Shown: piece after piece, positions 40,290-50,194 of the stretch | How the letters are laid out: every line of letters starts with the position of its first letter | Numbering within the stretch: the first letter of the stretch is position 1 | NCBI GenBank assembly: GCA_028554795.2 | Contig: CM068839.1 | Location: 15,965,220 to 16,029,219, forward strand | Direction of reading: 5' to 3' | DNA length: 64,000 nt | DNA from: Sinohyriopsis cumingii | Taxonomy: Eukaryota > Mollusca > Bivalvia > Unionida > Unionidae | Notes under the pieces: model-generated | What the model was told of the DNA's origin: nothing | The model's input: the letters and a program-made list of their open reading frames with translations, nothing else | Database searches by the model: none | Translations under genes and position numbers: made by a program

Positions 40290-40935
40290 TAGAGTATCTG
40301 GTATTGACTAGTTGGGCAAAATTCATTTTCACTATTTTAATAGGTGCTAAAGATAGTGTACTTTAGACTAATTCAGGGTGATTTCTTTAGCATAAAGGAG
40401 CAGTCATTTTAGTTAGCAGTGTGCTTAGATCATGTACAATTTCCAAAAGTACAATATCCAAAGAAATATCATCCACATTACATCAAAGTAGGATAGAGGT
40501 ATGTCAACATTCTCTCCACAGTGCATGTTTCAAATGCAAACAACGTCACATTACATAAACCACTCTCTCAAAAGTACATAATAACTGGTGAATTCATAAT
40601 AACTGGTGAGTACATAATAACTGGTGAGCGACCCCTTAATAAGCACATACAGAAGCTGGTATTGTTTAGTTAGGCAAAATTTATTTTCCCTATTTTATTT
40701 AGTGCTTACAGATAGTGTACAATAGATTAATTCAGGCTGGGGTTTTTAGCATAAGGGAGCAGTCATTTTAGTTCGGGGTGTGCTTAGATCATGTACAATT
40801 TCCTTTGTTGCATCGAAGTAGCATAGAGGTATGCCAACATTCTCTCCACTGTGCATGTTTCAAATGCAAACAACTTCACCTTACATACGTCACTCTCACA
40901 AAAGTACATAATAACTGGTGAGTACATACTAACTT
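40290..40935. repeat. Diverged tandem duplication, two copies of about 300-350 bp
   Basis: 40290-40620 and 40655-40935 share long stretches: GGTATTG..TAGTT.GGCAAAAT, AGCAGTCATTTTAGTT, GTGTGCTTAGATCATGTACA, GTATG.CAACATTCTCTCCA and AAAAGTACATAATAACTGGT. Inside the first copy the short block AATAACTGGTGAGTACAT repeats again. No coding content. Confidence 0.75.
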
Positions 40936-41076
40936 AATCACTCTAGCACATGTTGCACCATTCTGTGTTTTCTAAAGGAGAGCACAACAGTAAAAAAAAG
41001 AAATAACTCGTATGACCTAACTGTGAACTGGTGTTACACATGTACATATGCATTACTTTTCCTGCCTGCCGGTGCA

Positions 41077-41753
41077 GTGGCATCAGGTACCCTGTACACG
41101 TATCCAGGCAACTTCCGAGTTTACATGGCACTTATCGCTGCCGAATACAGTGGCGCTGAAGTGACCGTTGACACTAGCTTCGTTTTCGGTGAGACGAACA
41201 AGTCTGATGATTTCTTAGCCAAGTTTCCTTTCGGAGCAGGTACCAGTGTTCGAGTCGTCAAGAGTGGACTGTATATTTGAGAGTAATGCAATAGCACATT
41301 GTGTGAGCAACAGTAAGCTGCTAGGATCTGTACAGGAAGACTAGGCAAGGATACAGCAGTAGGTCAACTTTGCTGACAATTGGATTCTTCCAGCATCCTG
41401 CACCTGGGTCTTCCCATGCTTGGGCATCACACAGTACAATAAACAGGAGACGGAAAAACCTAAGGAGCAAATGAAGTTAGCCTTGGGTGTGCTAAATCAT
41501 TACCCGCAGACCCGCACCTTCCTAGTTGACATTACTGTAGCCTACAACCTTCCCCATGCTTACCAATATGTCCTCGACCCAAACTTCCGACAAGCCTATA
41601 CCAGTATAAACAGATGGTTTGTTACTCTCATCAACCAGCCACAGTTTAAGAAGGTGATCGGAGACTTAAAGCTATGTAAAAAGATGGCCGAGTTTGATGC
41701 CAAGAAGTATGCTGAGCTTTCATGCAGACAGTGGCGGAAAGAAAGAAAATGAG
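41077..41753 (+). pseudogene. EEF1G: Intronless eEF1G (elongation factor 1-gamma) retro-pseudogene
   Basis: The first part encodes [20 protein letters not shown] and [11 protein letters not shown], the N-terminal GST-like domain of eEF1-gamma. After FPFGAG the frame breaks; remnants of the following segment (SNAIAHCVSNSKLLGS) lie in another frame with a stop. From 41420 a further frame gives the C-terminal half of the GST domain (LGITQYNKQETEKPKEQMKL, INRWFVTLINQPQFKKVIGD) with a small internal deletion. The copy ends soon after the GST domain; the C-terminal EF1G domain is missing. Parts that are normally separate exons are contiguous, so this is a processed copy, truncated and dead, sitting in a zinc-finger gene intron in the same orientation. 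Confidence 0.85.
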
Positions 41754-42222
41754 AAAAAGGACAAAGACTCTGCACAGCAGCAAAAACAAGAGTTAAAAAG
41801 AAGAGTAGATAAAAAAAATTGACTTAAGACAGACAAAACTTTAAATAATTCATTTTGGTAAATCATTTGCTAGTGATCCCTAGGAAAGCTGATAATTCCT
41901 ATATTAAAGAATAATTTCATTTCTCGTTATTGATTCTGCATGCATCAAGCTCAGAATTCTAGTCAGATTTCATTTGTAGGAAATTTTGGAAGTGCGCAAA
42001 GTATGACAAGGGACTTGTATATTAACATTATGTGCCACTAAGCAAGTTAACGGCGAAAATCTATTTTATGAAGGGAGATGTAACATAATGCATATGTACA
42101 TGCATTAGTCCAGTTCACAGTAAGTTCGTACGAGTTATTTCCCTTCTTACTCTTGCGTTTTTTTGAAAACAGAACGGTGCGACATCTGCTAGAGCGGACT
42201 GATTAAACGTGTTGACTAAAGC

Positions 42223-42346
42223 CAGGGACGTCATCTGAATTTGTATGTGCTGTAAAATGTAAAATTGCTGTTGCCTATATACGAAAATAAACAAGCCCGT
42301 CAAGTTTTGCCCGCCCCCCTCCGAAAAAGTTGAAATGACGTCCCTG
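42223..42346. mobile_element. hAT-like MITE, 124 bp
   Basis: The ends CAGGGACGTCATCTGAA and TTGAAATGACGTCCCTG are inverted repeats with one or two mismatches. The 8-bp flanks ACTAAAGC (42215-42222) and AGTAAAGC (42347-42354) differ by one base. Eight-base target duplications and CAGGG ends are hAT features. It carries no coding sequence. Confidence 0.75.
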
Positions 42347-42476
42347 AGTAAAGCCCTATCTTATGTATTGAATTTGCCCTAGAAAGACGTTACAATCTGT
42401 ACAGTCTAATGTTCCAAATCAAATACTACAAGTATCCGGTCACAAATACATTACAATAAATGTGTGTGTGTGTGCT

Positions 42477-42795
42477 TTGGATTTTTAACGTAGCTTTAAC
42501 AATTTTTCAGTCATATTGCTACGATGTCTGAAGTGTGACAGTTTATAGTGATGTCTAGCACTGGGGCATCATGCCTCAGACATGCCTCAGACATGAGGCA
42601 TGATGTCCCACCCAGTCACATTATCCTGACACCATGCCGACCAGTCCTAAGACTAACTTGTTAATACAGAGTGCCAAGCGAGGCAGCTTTTAGTACCATT
42701 CTTGAAAGTCGTTGGTATGACTCGGCCGGGTATCGAAACCACGACTTCCCGTATCTGACACGGACGCTGTAACCTCTAGGCCACCTGAGCGGTCC
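42477..42795 (-). mobile_element. tRNA-derived SINE, inverted copy
   Basis: Reverse complement of the family at 37162-37480: tail TTAACGTAGCTTTAACAATT, core GACTGGGTGGGACATCATGC with a small local CAGACATG(CC)TC duplication, and tRNA-like head ending GGCCACCTGAGCGGTCC on the plus strand. Flanks ATAAATGTGTGT and ATAAATATGTGT suggest an aged target duplication. Confidence 0.8.
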
Positions 42796-43851
42796 TATAA
42801 ATATGTGTATTTCTGCATCCAGTAATCTTTTCACAAAAATATCGCAACAATTTAATGTTTAGTTGTGGAATTTCAACGTAAACATACTGTCACTGTGTTG
42901 TGTTGGCCAACTCAAATCGGAACTGTGCACCGTATCAAAAATTGTGACATCACACGCATTGGACATTTTGTGCTGACAAATGTTTTTTGTTTTGTAAAAT
43001 GTTCTGTTTATTTGGATGGACGCTTATTCTTTTTTATAGTTACCAGAAATGTATAATATACTTTTACTATTTCAACTTTGGGACTATTTTTTACGCACAA
43101 TAAATGAAAGGTATAGAGTCTGCCAGAATAACGAAATTATTCGTTCTTCTTTCTATCTAAATAATTTCTACTGAAATAAAACTATAATAAAAAGAATCTC
43201 AAATGGGTAATGATTAAATATTAAATTTATGAAAGTCGTTAAATAATTTCCAGCTTTTGCTCGCCAAGGCTAGCATAAGATGGACATTATTAAATTCGTT
43301 TCATAAATTCAATATTAAATCGTTATCCGTTTGAAATCCTCTATTTATTATTCTTCTTAAATGAGGCAATCCACTGTGAGGAGTATGGCGTTTTATATGG
43401 TAAGGAAAAAGGTTTATTTTGGATTATGAAGCAATGACTTATAAAGATATACAGTATCTATTTCAAAGATGAATACCCTGTTTTCACTTTTTCAATTTTA
43501 ATTGTTTTGTTTTTAAATTTGAACCACTAGAAAGATTTGATTAACTTTCAAAGTAGATATCTCCTTTCAAGTCCTATTTCGATTCTAGCAGGAAGGGTCA
43601 GTTGGTACGTCCTTCGAATAGGCCCTTATTTCCTTTGCATGATATAGCCAATAATGTGCTGAAAGTGTCATTAAAAAACAATCAACCAACTAACGAGAAA
43701 AATAAACATATACTGAGCGTTACTGTTTCTATTAATAAAATCTTTTATTGCAAGAAAAAGACATTTTTCTGCAAGATTCAAAATGGGTTAATGTTACATT
43801 TGTAGTTTGATAACACCGACTAATACTTTATGCATCAAACTCTCATTACAG

Positions 43852-45325
43852 AGCCACAAAGCTCATGACCATGGACTGAAAGGTGTGCTTACCTCCAGCA
43901 GTATAACTCCGTCTGTCAGCCCACAAAGCGTGGTTTCCGGTCATGACATGTCAGCGGAATCCTCAATCCCTCGTGATGCGGTCCTGAGTTTCTCATCTAC
44001 GCCATTAAACATTCCCATCCCGTCATTGCCATCCTTATCTTCGTCTTTATCCAGCTCCTTAACGACGATGTCCCTCCCTCTGAACATTCCTGAACCTTTA
44101 TCCCCATACAGTGACAAAATGTCCATCTCATTATTTTCGTGTACCTTCTGTAGCCAAACATTTAAGAGCAAAGCTGATCTGGACAAGCATAGTAAGATAC
44201 ACCTGAACACTGGCTCACAGAAATGTAACATCTGCGACGAGGTGTTCCCGAGTTCAGGTATCCTAGCTGAACACAAATTGCAACATTGTAAAATCCAACA
44301 AGGGAACACATGCGTCATCTGCAAAATGTCATTAAGAAACGAAGATCAATTCTACATACATTCCCAAGAGCACGGATTCCAAGGCGTCGTAATGCAATGT
44401 ATTATCTGCAGACAGACACTTGCTTCACTCATAGAATTGCAGATGCACGGTAAGCACCATTTCCAGAACAAACCGACTTTCTTCACATGCTGTGTATGTC
44501 TGAAAAGTTTTGATTCTAATGAGAACCTCGTTTCCAAACTGAACAGTAGTGGTCGTATGTATTACGTCTGCAAACCCTGCTATCATGGAGAGACCAGTGA
44601 GCACGTTTGCAAACAATGTGGCGCCAAGTTCGGAACTAGCTCGCATCTGGAGGCACACGCAAGCACCCACAAGAAAACCTATCAGTGCATCAAGTGTCAG
44701 GAATCATTTAATAGTGAGCGAGAAATCCAGATGCACGTTGCTACCCACGTAATGATGGAAGGTAACTTTCATCAGTGTAAGCTTTGCTCTACAGTATTTG
44801 ACTCACCTTATAGGCTGCAGTGTCACCTTATTGAACACACGTACAAGGATTCGGAATTCACATGTAGCGTATGCTGCAAGACGTTCAGCAACGCGTCGGA
44901 GATTCAGTCTCACGCTTTGGAGCACGGACTATCTGCCAGAAGGTATGGCTGCAGCCATTGTAACCAAATTTTTTTCTTCAGTGCCGAGCTAGAAAATCAT
45001 ATGTTCTCGCATGATGTGCCCAATTCATCGCCAACACCATCTTCTACACTGGAATTGAAAGGTCCAGATTGTAATAAGACCTTTTCAAGCGCGGTGAACC
45101 TGATTAACCACTACAAAGTTCACGAGAAGAAGAGTGAGTCAACGATAAAATGCTCTCTCTGTTCTGAAATCTTCAGTAATGTGACTAACCTACAGAGGCA
45201 CTTTATCTCCTCCCACACCGCATCAGAGTTGGACCCTCCCAAAAAGGTATACCAGTGTAGCGACTGTAGGAAGGAGTTTCCGTGTCTCAGCAACCTACAA
45301 GGTCACATGAGAATGCACAAATCAG
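43852..45325 (+). CDS. ZNF423/521: ZNF423/ZNF521-like zinc-finger protein, large exon
   Basis: After completing a finger (SHKAHDH) and a Ser/Pro/Leu-rich spacer, the exon encodes about a dozen C2H2 fingers: FSCTFCSQTFKSKADLDKHS, QKCNICDEVFPSSGILAEHK, NTCVICKMSLRNEDQFYIHS, MQCIICRQTLASLIELQMHG, a degenerate FTCCVCLKSFDSNENLV, YQCIKCQESFNSEREIQMHV, HQCKLCSTVFDSPYRLQCHL, YGCSHCNQIFFFSAELENHM and three more. The run from YQCIKC to FFFSAELENHM is the most conserved C-terminal block of ZNF423/521. One later finger (GPDCNKTFSSAVNLINHYKVH) lacks its first Cys. The exon ends at CAG|GTAATT in phase 1. The open frame runs on to 45474 but is intronic after 45325. Confidence 0.92.
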
Positions 45326-47865
45326 GTAATTTAACAAACTTGGAGAGATCATCACTGCGACTTAATCGCATGTGTGTATTTGTCAGCATTTTCCGATATA
45401 TGAGCACGATATTAGACTTAATCGTAACAGAAACGAACTATTGGACGAGATTTCGGGATCAAGTTTTCTATTAAAGGGGCAAGAAAGTAAACATTGTCAT
45501 ATATCAGAATCTTAATTTTAAAATTTACATAGGTGCGACCTTATTTAAGCGGCTGGTGGCAGTCAAGAACAAACCTTGTCATTGACTTTTCATGTCAAGT
45601 CTTAAATTTTTTGCAAAGAATGTGCTCACAACGCGTTTAGGCAGCGATTGGTGCAGTTTTTTTTTCTTCTTTGTTTTAATCGAAATCTGAAATATTGGAC
45701 AAACAACAATCTATGAACAAATATCTGGCATATATATATATATGTGCAATGTATTTTTTTCTGATTTTATCTAGCCCGTTTCTCTTGTACATATGTAGTG
45801 GTCTTTCATATTTACCAGAATGTAGCAGACTTCGTCTTAGAGAGCTTCGATTGCAGGTCATTTAGAATTAAACCTACTTCAAACGACCGGCTGCATAGTC
45901 TTTTGAAAACTCTAATACTGTTTTATTTTTTTTTTTAATATTTCATAATGAGCTATTGAAATATACCAGTAGAAGAAAACTGATATCGCCAAAGCGGCGA
46001 TATAATTTTTAGAACTGCATTGTACTTTCTTTTTCCATTTAGTAAGTGTATCTGACCTTATATATATTATCCAGACCCATTTTCCATATTTTGGCCTCTT
46101 TTTTCCTTTTTGTTTTCCTGTACTCTGTATCCAATAGAACGTGTTAACAATGTTTACCATCTCGTATACATTTATGTACTCAGTAAGAAGAGGCTGTCAA
46201 GAATGACTCAAAATCAATCCCCAGCAACAAAAGTAGGCTTCAAGAATCAACTTGTAATAATTATTGTTCCATATGAATCATGAAAATTATCAATGACTGA
46301 ACTTGACGACCTGTTACAATTAGATACCCCGTGTCACCTTGTCAAACTTAACGACCCTTGATTACATATAATAACATAATTGTTTAAGTAGCGATTTAAA
46401 CTGTCATCACAATCATAATCATGTCTGAAAACGATGGACAAATCAGGCGTTTATTAGTGTCAATTGTAAACAGAAATTAATTGACAGTCGATATTTGGGT
46501 ACAGCGACTGTTGCCCAAATAGACTGCAAGCTTGCGACACGTACTTTTTCACGTTTGGCTTCAGAAATCAAGAAAACGTGGAATCCAAACTTTTTAACTT
46601 ACAGATAGCAAAATCTGTTGTTTCAAGATGATATGCTCTGAAGTCTGTTGGATCATTCCGTCAGGCTTGTACTGAACATATATATACACACATAACAATG
46701 TTCGCTGTATCAATCCGCGCAAGAATCGTGTTAACGAAAAACAAATATCTTCAGTTTCTTATGAAAGCAGCCATTCACTGGAAAAATACACAATTTGAAA
46801 CATTATGTTATAATCTAAAAATTTTAAAGTCACTGTCTTAAAATTATTGTAAACGTTTGGAACTCTTTTTTTCCCCTCGATGTATTAATGCAGCTGTTAT
46901 TAGCACTGAAAACGAATGGAGAAACAAATTATCGTACTGATGTCTCTATTTTACTCGTGAAATAGTTCAACTTACTCTCAACCCACCCACCCCGAGATAT
47001 CATCTGTATCGGCCTTTTTGGCGGATGCTTTTGTTTCGCTATACTTGATGACGATCATCTAGCAGTCTTCTGCGAAAATAAAACTTGCGTAGAAATGGTA
47101 TAAAAAGGTTGCATATAAGAAATTTTGAGTTTTAGGAATTGTGTGCGACCGCCAGCATCCCGAATCCAATCACTGAGTAAACTTCACAAGACTGCAAACG
47201 CGAAAATAATTTGGGGAACATAGAAAACAATCTGCTGTGCAATAATCAATTTAATTAGCAGTGTCACCTTGTATTACTACCGTCCCTTCATGTTAAAAGT
47301 TGTCATTATAAACAATGTGTGATGACCAATAGTGAATTTACGCTGATTCGGTCCTTCATGAACAGAAGGCCTTGCCCTTGCATGGTTTGAAAACTCGAAC
47401 CTGCCATGTAGTTAAAAACAATCTGGAGACAAAAAATAAACCGTTTTCATGAATGAGTATATCAGGGAAAAGATTAAAGTAGAAATGACGGGATGGCTAA
47501 TATTGTAGAAGTACATGTATGCTTCTATCACTGTAATATTTGAATGTTACTGCTTAATTAATTATTGAAATCTAAGGCCAACTATATGTTTACTCTTTTA
47601 CTTGTTATGTTTTATACACATATTTTTAATGGGAATTTCATGACGTATGACTGTTAGGGCTGCGTGTTCTTCTGGAGAAATACACGTGGCCTGGTCATTA
47701 TCGTTAATAGATTTCTGCCACTTCTGATGCCGATGCTTTAAAATTCATACTATCAAATTTTTACGCCATATTCACATTTAGAAAGTAGAGTATTATTTCA
47801 GGGCCGGAAAATGTTGGTGTTTAGGCTGGCCATAGTTATAAAAGTTGGAACAGCATGAGACATAA

Positions 47866-48345
47866 ATCATGGTAGTACTACATTGGGACACCAGACAGCA
47901 TGAGACATAAATCAGGAAGATTTAGACGAACCCTGTCATGGTACTACTACATTGGAACACTAGACAGCATGAGACATAAATCAGGAAGGTTTAGACCAGG
48001 GGTGGGCTAACTACGGCCCGCGGGCCGCCCGCCAAGGGTTTTCATGCGGCCTAGGAACAAGTCCTCATTCGCACTGACACTGTTTATGTTACTCTGTTTA
48101 TCAAATAAATGTGCTTCTTTTGAAGTTTAAGTTTTCAAATGTTAACAACATATTAACAACTGAAAATTAATTAGATGTTATTTAGAAAAACCTTTTGTTT
48201 TTGCTATTTCAAATATTAATTATTTTACTTAATGAACTATGCGGCCCGCGACAAGGTGTAAATTTGTGTATGCGACACTTGCACTGAAAAGTTTGCCCAC
48301 CTCTGGTTTAGACGAACCCTGTCATGGTACTACTACATTGGGACA
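47866..48345. repeat. About 69-bp tandem repeat interrupted by a MITE
   Basis: The unit ATGGTACTACTACATTGGGA..CAGACAGCATGAGACATAAATCAGGAAG.TTTAGACGAACCCTGTC occurs about two and a half times; the MITE at 47997-48305 splits the last TTTAGAC. Removing the MITE and one target duplication makes the repeat continuous. Confidence 0.75.
47997..48305. mobile_element. Non-autonomous hAT element (MITE), 309 bp
   Basis: The left end CAGGGGTGGGCTAACTACGG and right end AAGTTTGCCCACCTCTG are inverted repeats. Perfect 8-bp target duplications GTTTAGAC lie at 47989-47996 and 48306-48313. Inside, GGCCCGCGGGCCGC and GCGGCCCGCG form subterminal repeats and the middle is A/T-rich. There is no transposase. The unmutated duplication points to recent movement, so an active hAT transposase may exist in this genome. 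Confidence 0.9.
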
Positions 48346-48472
48346 TTATGTATTAGTTTGGCATACACGTGGTTAATGACTCCATAGTGAAATTTTGAAG
48401 TTATTTTAGATGCAGTAGTACGTGATATGTAGACAAATTGCCAAAAATGTAGTAAATGAATATATTTTTCAG

Positions 48473-48598
48473 GTGCCAAATTCCCATGCCCTATGTGCAA
48501 GAAAATTTTTGCTCTGTCCAGAAATCTGAAGATTCATATGCGCTCTCACAGTGGAGAGAAACCCTATGAATGTCCGATTTGTAAGAAAAGATTTTCAA
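48473..48598 (+). CDS. ZNF423/521: ZNF423/ZNF521-like zinc-finger protein, exon
   Basis: Encodes finger [20 protein letters not shown], the canonical linker SHSGEKPYE and the first half of the next finger (CPICKKRFS). Acceptor TATATTTTTCAG, donor TCAA|GTATGT, joining phase 1 from the previous exon to phase 1 of the next. The TGEKP-type linker differs from the irregular linkers earlier in the protein and is typical of DNA-binding arrays. Confidence 0.88.
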
Positions 48599-49219
48599 GT
48601 ATGTGTATACATTCTTTTTATTTATTTTTCTTTTCGTTTTATGATCACCAAAAATCGTGAATCGCCCAAAAGGACATAGCTCGATTTGTTTGCTAAATCG
48701 TATCCTGCGTGTGCTCTATCTTTGACACGTTTCGAGTTCATATCATAATAAATGTGCCGATTTGACATGTTTCGAGTTCATATCATAATAAATGTACGAT
48801 TTCTCAACACCTACAGCAGTGATTGATGTCTTGTGTTGGGTCATTACTTTAGTTTTGCTTCGGAGTTTTATATGGATAGAAAAAAATGTTTATTTAGAGA
48901 ACAACAGTTCAACACAAAATATATTGCACCTGTGTACTACAATAGCAGATAACTATACGTAGACACTGCAAAACCTTTCAGGCGACAGTATCAGTCACAG
49001 CAGCAAGATTGACGGAATCTTTTTCTTTTCTTTTACTTGTCTGTGTCTTTCACTTTTGTCATGCATTTGTTTAGAAGTATATGGTATGTTGAACCAAAAT
49101 AAATTGTAAATATGAAGAATCAAAGGTGAAAATACTTTTCTTCTAAGGAAGGAAAATTGTAAACCAACATAAATTTTGATTATGAAGAATTTGAGATGAA
49201 AATACTTTTTTTCTTCTAG
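48599..49219. other. Intron without recognised features
   Basis: Unique sequence with a short local duplication (GACACGTTTCGAGTTCATAT / GACATGTTTCGAGTTCATAT near 48724 and 48768). No gene seen. Confidence 0.6.
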
Positions 49220-49347
49220 GGAAGGAAAATCGTAAAGTTCATCTGAAGTCCCACACAGGATCAAAACCATTCATTTGTCCAATTTGCAGCAAATCCTTCT
49301 CCCGTAAGTCTCATGTCCGGGAACACATGAGAACTCACTACATCCAG
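49220..49347 (+). CDS. ZNF423/521: ZNF423/ZNF521-like zinc-finger protein, exon
   Basis: Completes one finger ([11 protein letters not shown]), has the linker TGSKPF, and encodes a last finger [22 protein letters not shown]. Acceptor TTTTTCTTCTAG, donor CAG|GTAAGT, end phase 0. Confidence 0.88.
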
Positions 49348-49409
49348 GTAAGTCCGAGGTGTGTGTGTACATTTGATATGTTGATTCATCATGGTGTGAT
49401 GATATAAAT

Positions 49410-49748
49410 GTGAATGGTTATGTGATGTGATGTGATTTTTGATTTTTAACGTAGCTTTTAACAATTTTTCAGTCATATCGCTACGATGTCTGCAATGTGG
49501 CAGTTTATAGTGATGTCTAGCACTGGGGCATCATGCCGCAGACATGTAGCATGATGTCCCACCCAGTCACATTATCCTGACACCAGTCCGACCAGTCCTA
49601 ACACTAACCTCTTAATGCTGAACGCCAAGCGAGGCAGCTGTTAGTACCATTTTTTAAGTCTCTGGTATGACTCGGATCGAACCCACGACCTCCCGCATCC
49701 GAGGCGGACGCTCCAACCACTAGAACACCGGAGCGGTGAATGGTTATG
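49410..49748 (-). mobile_element. tRNA-derived SINE, inverted copy with 13-bp target duplications
   Basis: The body at 49423-49735 is the reverse complement of the family at 37162-37480. Perfect 13-bp direct repeats GTGAATGGTTATG occupy 49410-49422 and 49736-49748. The tail end carries a GTGAT repeat. The B-box region on the plus strand is GGATCGAACCCACGACC. Confidence 0.88.
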
Positions 49749-49981
49749 GATATGGCGAGACTGAAAATACAAGTCCACTATCACACCATATCAATAATTG
49801 AACAAGCCCTTCAAATTTCAATCAGAAATTCTAAAAGGCATATGTTGTACAGAACAGTACTTGGTTAACAATCTGCATTAAAAAAACTAAAACCGATTTT
49901 GTACCATTGTGCTACTTAGCAAAGTACAAAAAATGCACCAAGCTGTAGGTCGCACAACATATAAATATTTTTTTATTTTAG

Positions 49982-50194
49982 AATGGGACTACTTCCTCTC
50001 ATGGAATGCATGACTTCGACATGAACAGTGAAAGCACGAGTGGAACCAGTGAGGAAAATAGTAACTCTGCAGAATGCATGGGTGAGGAAGAGTTGTCTGA
50101 TCTTGATGATAAAGAAATGCCACAAGAAGTCACAAGCACAAGTACCATTCCAGAGGAGATAAATGGAGATAAATTTATTTCTAACATTTGTTAA
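49982..50194 (+). CDS. ZNF423/521: ZNF423/ZNF521-like zinc-finger protein, last coding exon
   Basis: An acidic, Ser/Glu/Asp-rich C-terminal tail of 70 residues (NGTTSSHGMHDFDMNSESTS, then EEELSDLDDKEMPQ) without fingers, ending at TAA 50192-50194. Acceptor TTTTATTTTAG, phase 0. As I know them, vertebrate ZNF423/521 end soon after the finger corresponding to FFFSAELENHM. The extra fingers and acidic tail here would therefore be an extension relative to those proteins. Confidence 0.85.
   Translation, partial: NGTTSSHGMHDFDMNSESTSGTSEENSNSAECMGEEELSDLDDKEMPQEVTSTSTIPEEINGDKFISNIC

Larger units (their letters stand above)
41754..43851. other. Intronic DNA with MITE and SINE
   Basis: Apart from the hAT-like MITE at 42223-42346 and the SINE at 42477-42795, this is unique A/T-rich intron ending in the acceptor CTCTCATTACAG at 43851. 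I see no gene. Confidence 0.55.
45326..48472. other. Intron with a hAT MITE and short tandem repeats
   Basis: About 3.1 kb. The only structured part I recognise is 47866-48345 (tandem repeats split by a MITE, listed separately). The rest is unique A/T-rich sequence with no supported gene. Confidence 0.55.

Noticed and set aside
45326..45474. Extension of the zinc-finger frame past 45325
   Set aside because: A CAG|GTAATT donor ends the exon, the following residues have no finger pattern, and the phase fits the acceptor at 48472 exactly.
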